Assembly (NCBI GenBank): GCA_934561725.1
Contig: CAKTGW010000069.1
Location: 1 to 6,364 of the forward strand
Length of the DNA: 6,364 nt
Origin: an uncultured Oscillospiraceae bacterium
GTDB lineage: Bacteria > Bacillota > Clostridia > Oscillospirales > Oscillospiraceae
Direction: 5' to 3'
This document shows, piece after piece, positions 5,593 through 6,364 of this stretch. The position numbers were made by a program, and so were the translations under genes. The notes below the pieces were generated by a model. That model ran no database searches and was not told the origin of the DNA. It saw only the letters and a list, made by a program, of their open reading frames with translations. Positions within the stretch are counted from its first letter, which is position 1; each line of letters begins with the position of its first letter.

Positions 5593-6364
5593 TTTTACAC
5601 AGGGCAGTATTTTGAAAAAGCTGTCATTGTTTATGCTCCCGGTTCTCGGTGCCCTGATCCTGCAGGCGGCTTATGGCGCTGTTGACCTTCTGGTGGTCGG
5701 GCAGTTTGGCTCTACAGCCGGGCTTTCCGCCGTCTCAACCGGCAGTCAGGTGCTGAATCTTGTGACCTTTGTCGTAACGCAGCTCGCCATGGGCGTTACC
5801 GTACTGATCGCACGCTATCTTGGAGAAAAGCGCCCGGAGCAGATCGGTGCGGTCCTCGGGGGAGCTGCCGTTGTATTTGTACTCCTGTCGGCGGGAATAT
5901 TTGTTCTGCTGGTCGGCTTTGCCCGGCCTGTCTCTGTTCTGATGCAGGCGCCGGAGGAAGCGTTCAGCCTCACTGCAAGCTATGTGCGCATCTGCGGCAG
6001 CGGCATCTTTTTTATCGTTGCCTATAATCTGCTCTCTGCCATTTTCAGAGGCCTTGGGGACAGCCGGTCACCGCTCCTTTTTGTACTGGTGGCCTGCGTG
6101 GTCAATATTGTGGGAGATCTCATTTTAGTCGCCGGATTTGGAATGGACGCCGCGGGCGCGGCAATCGCAACGGTTCTTGCCCAAGCGGTCAGTGTGGTCT
6201 TTGCAGTCCTGCTGCTGGTCAGAAAAAAGCTGCCGTTTACGGTCACAGGCGGGGATTTTCGTTTCAATGCGCAATGCAGAAAATTTCTCGGCATCGGTCT
6301 GCCGCTGGCTTTGCAGGAGTTTTTGACCCAGCTTTCCTTTCTGGCACTCTGCGCATTTGTCAAC
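5582..6364 (+). CDS. MATE-family multidrug efflux transporter (3' truncated by window end)
   Basis: The frame is open for 261 codons to the last base; full MATE proteins have about 450 residues and 12 TM helices, so roughly the first half is present. It begins TDFTQGSILKKLSLFMLPV, with the family's opening helix and then LQAAYGAVDLLVVGQFG, matching the MATE pattern of a helix-1 VD and VG. Later landmarks are the loop GEKRPEQIG, FRGLGDSRSP after helix 5 and VNIVGDLILV in helix 6. A basic loop (RKKLPF) leads toward the second half, with LPLALQEF opening helix 7. MATE proteins export cationic drugs or other organics using Na+ or H+ gradients; substrate and ion cannot be read here. It starts with TTG and overlaps the marR stop by 11 bases, which implies translational coupling and shared control by the MarR protein. 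Confidence 0.93.
   Translation, partial: MNTDFTQGSILKKLSLFMLPVLGALILQAAYGAVDLLVVGQFGSTAGLSAVSTGSQVLNLVTFVVTQLAMGVTVLIARYLGEKRPEQIGAVLGGAAVVFVLLSAGIFVLLVGFARPVSVLMQAPEEAFSLTASYVRICGSGIFFIVAYNLLSAIFRGLGDSRSPLLFVLVACVVNIVGDLILVAGFGMDAAGAAIATVLAQAVSVVFAVLLLVRKKLPFTVTGGDFRFNAQCRKFLGIGLPLALQEFLTQLSFLALCAFVN

Noticed and set aside
6022..6363. Minus-strand ORF at the window end
   Set aside because: It is opposite the MATE coding frame, which shows family landmarks; the reverse product is Arg/Ser/Pro-rich with no recognisable domain.

Overview
The window looks like chromosomal DNA of a gut-type low-GC-phylum but moderately GC-rich Clostridia, most likely an Oscillospiraceae/Ruminococcaceae relative. 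This is inferred from three things: a surface protein with MBG-type repeats and C-terminal SLH domains, a zinc-ribbon/single-TM/acidic-tail protein of a style common in that group, and strong AGGAGG-type ribosome binding sites. No sequence search was possible, so the taxonomic call is inference. All convincing genes lie on the + strand.

Layout. (1) Bases 1-1362 hold the 3' end of a large secreted S-layer-type protein: the tail of one Ig-like/MBG repeat, a second MBG repeat, a Thr-rich stretch of six 11-residue repeats, and three SLH domains. It is closed by a GC-rich rho-independent terminator at 1380-1416. (2) Bases 1417-2423 form a small AT-richer islet with a DUF2971-family protein (1579-2325). 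Just upstream is a short, possibly frameshifted ORF whose stop would overlap an internal ATG of the DUF2971 gene. A short coding-like remnant lies downstream. (3) Bases 2424-4871 encode an 815-residue multidomain membrane protein: N-terminal zinc ribbon, long helical region, a PriA-N-terminal-like beta domain, a charged Pro/Lys/Ala linker, one TM helix, and an extracytoplasmic part ending in an acidic aromatic tail. It is closed by a perfect 21-bp stem terminator. (4) Bases 5015-6364 are a drug-efflux operon: a full-consensus sigma-A promoter overlapped by TAATTATC operator-like repeats, a MarR-family regulator (5140-5592), and a translationally coupled MATE transporter that starts at TTG 5582 and runs off the window end.

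How the genes work together. The MarR-MATE pair is the only clear functional unit, and its architecture resembles the mepRA arrangement of Staphylococcus aureus. The regulator probably represses its own promoter and so the transporter. The SLH protein is an independent surface gene. The DUF2971 gene and the 815-residue gene are in the same direction with a 98-base gap and no terminator seen between them, so co-transcription is possible. No shared function can be shown. I found no tRNA, rRNA, CRISPR array, transposase or integrase. No gap between genes exceeds 300 bases.
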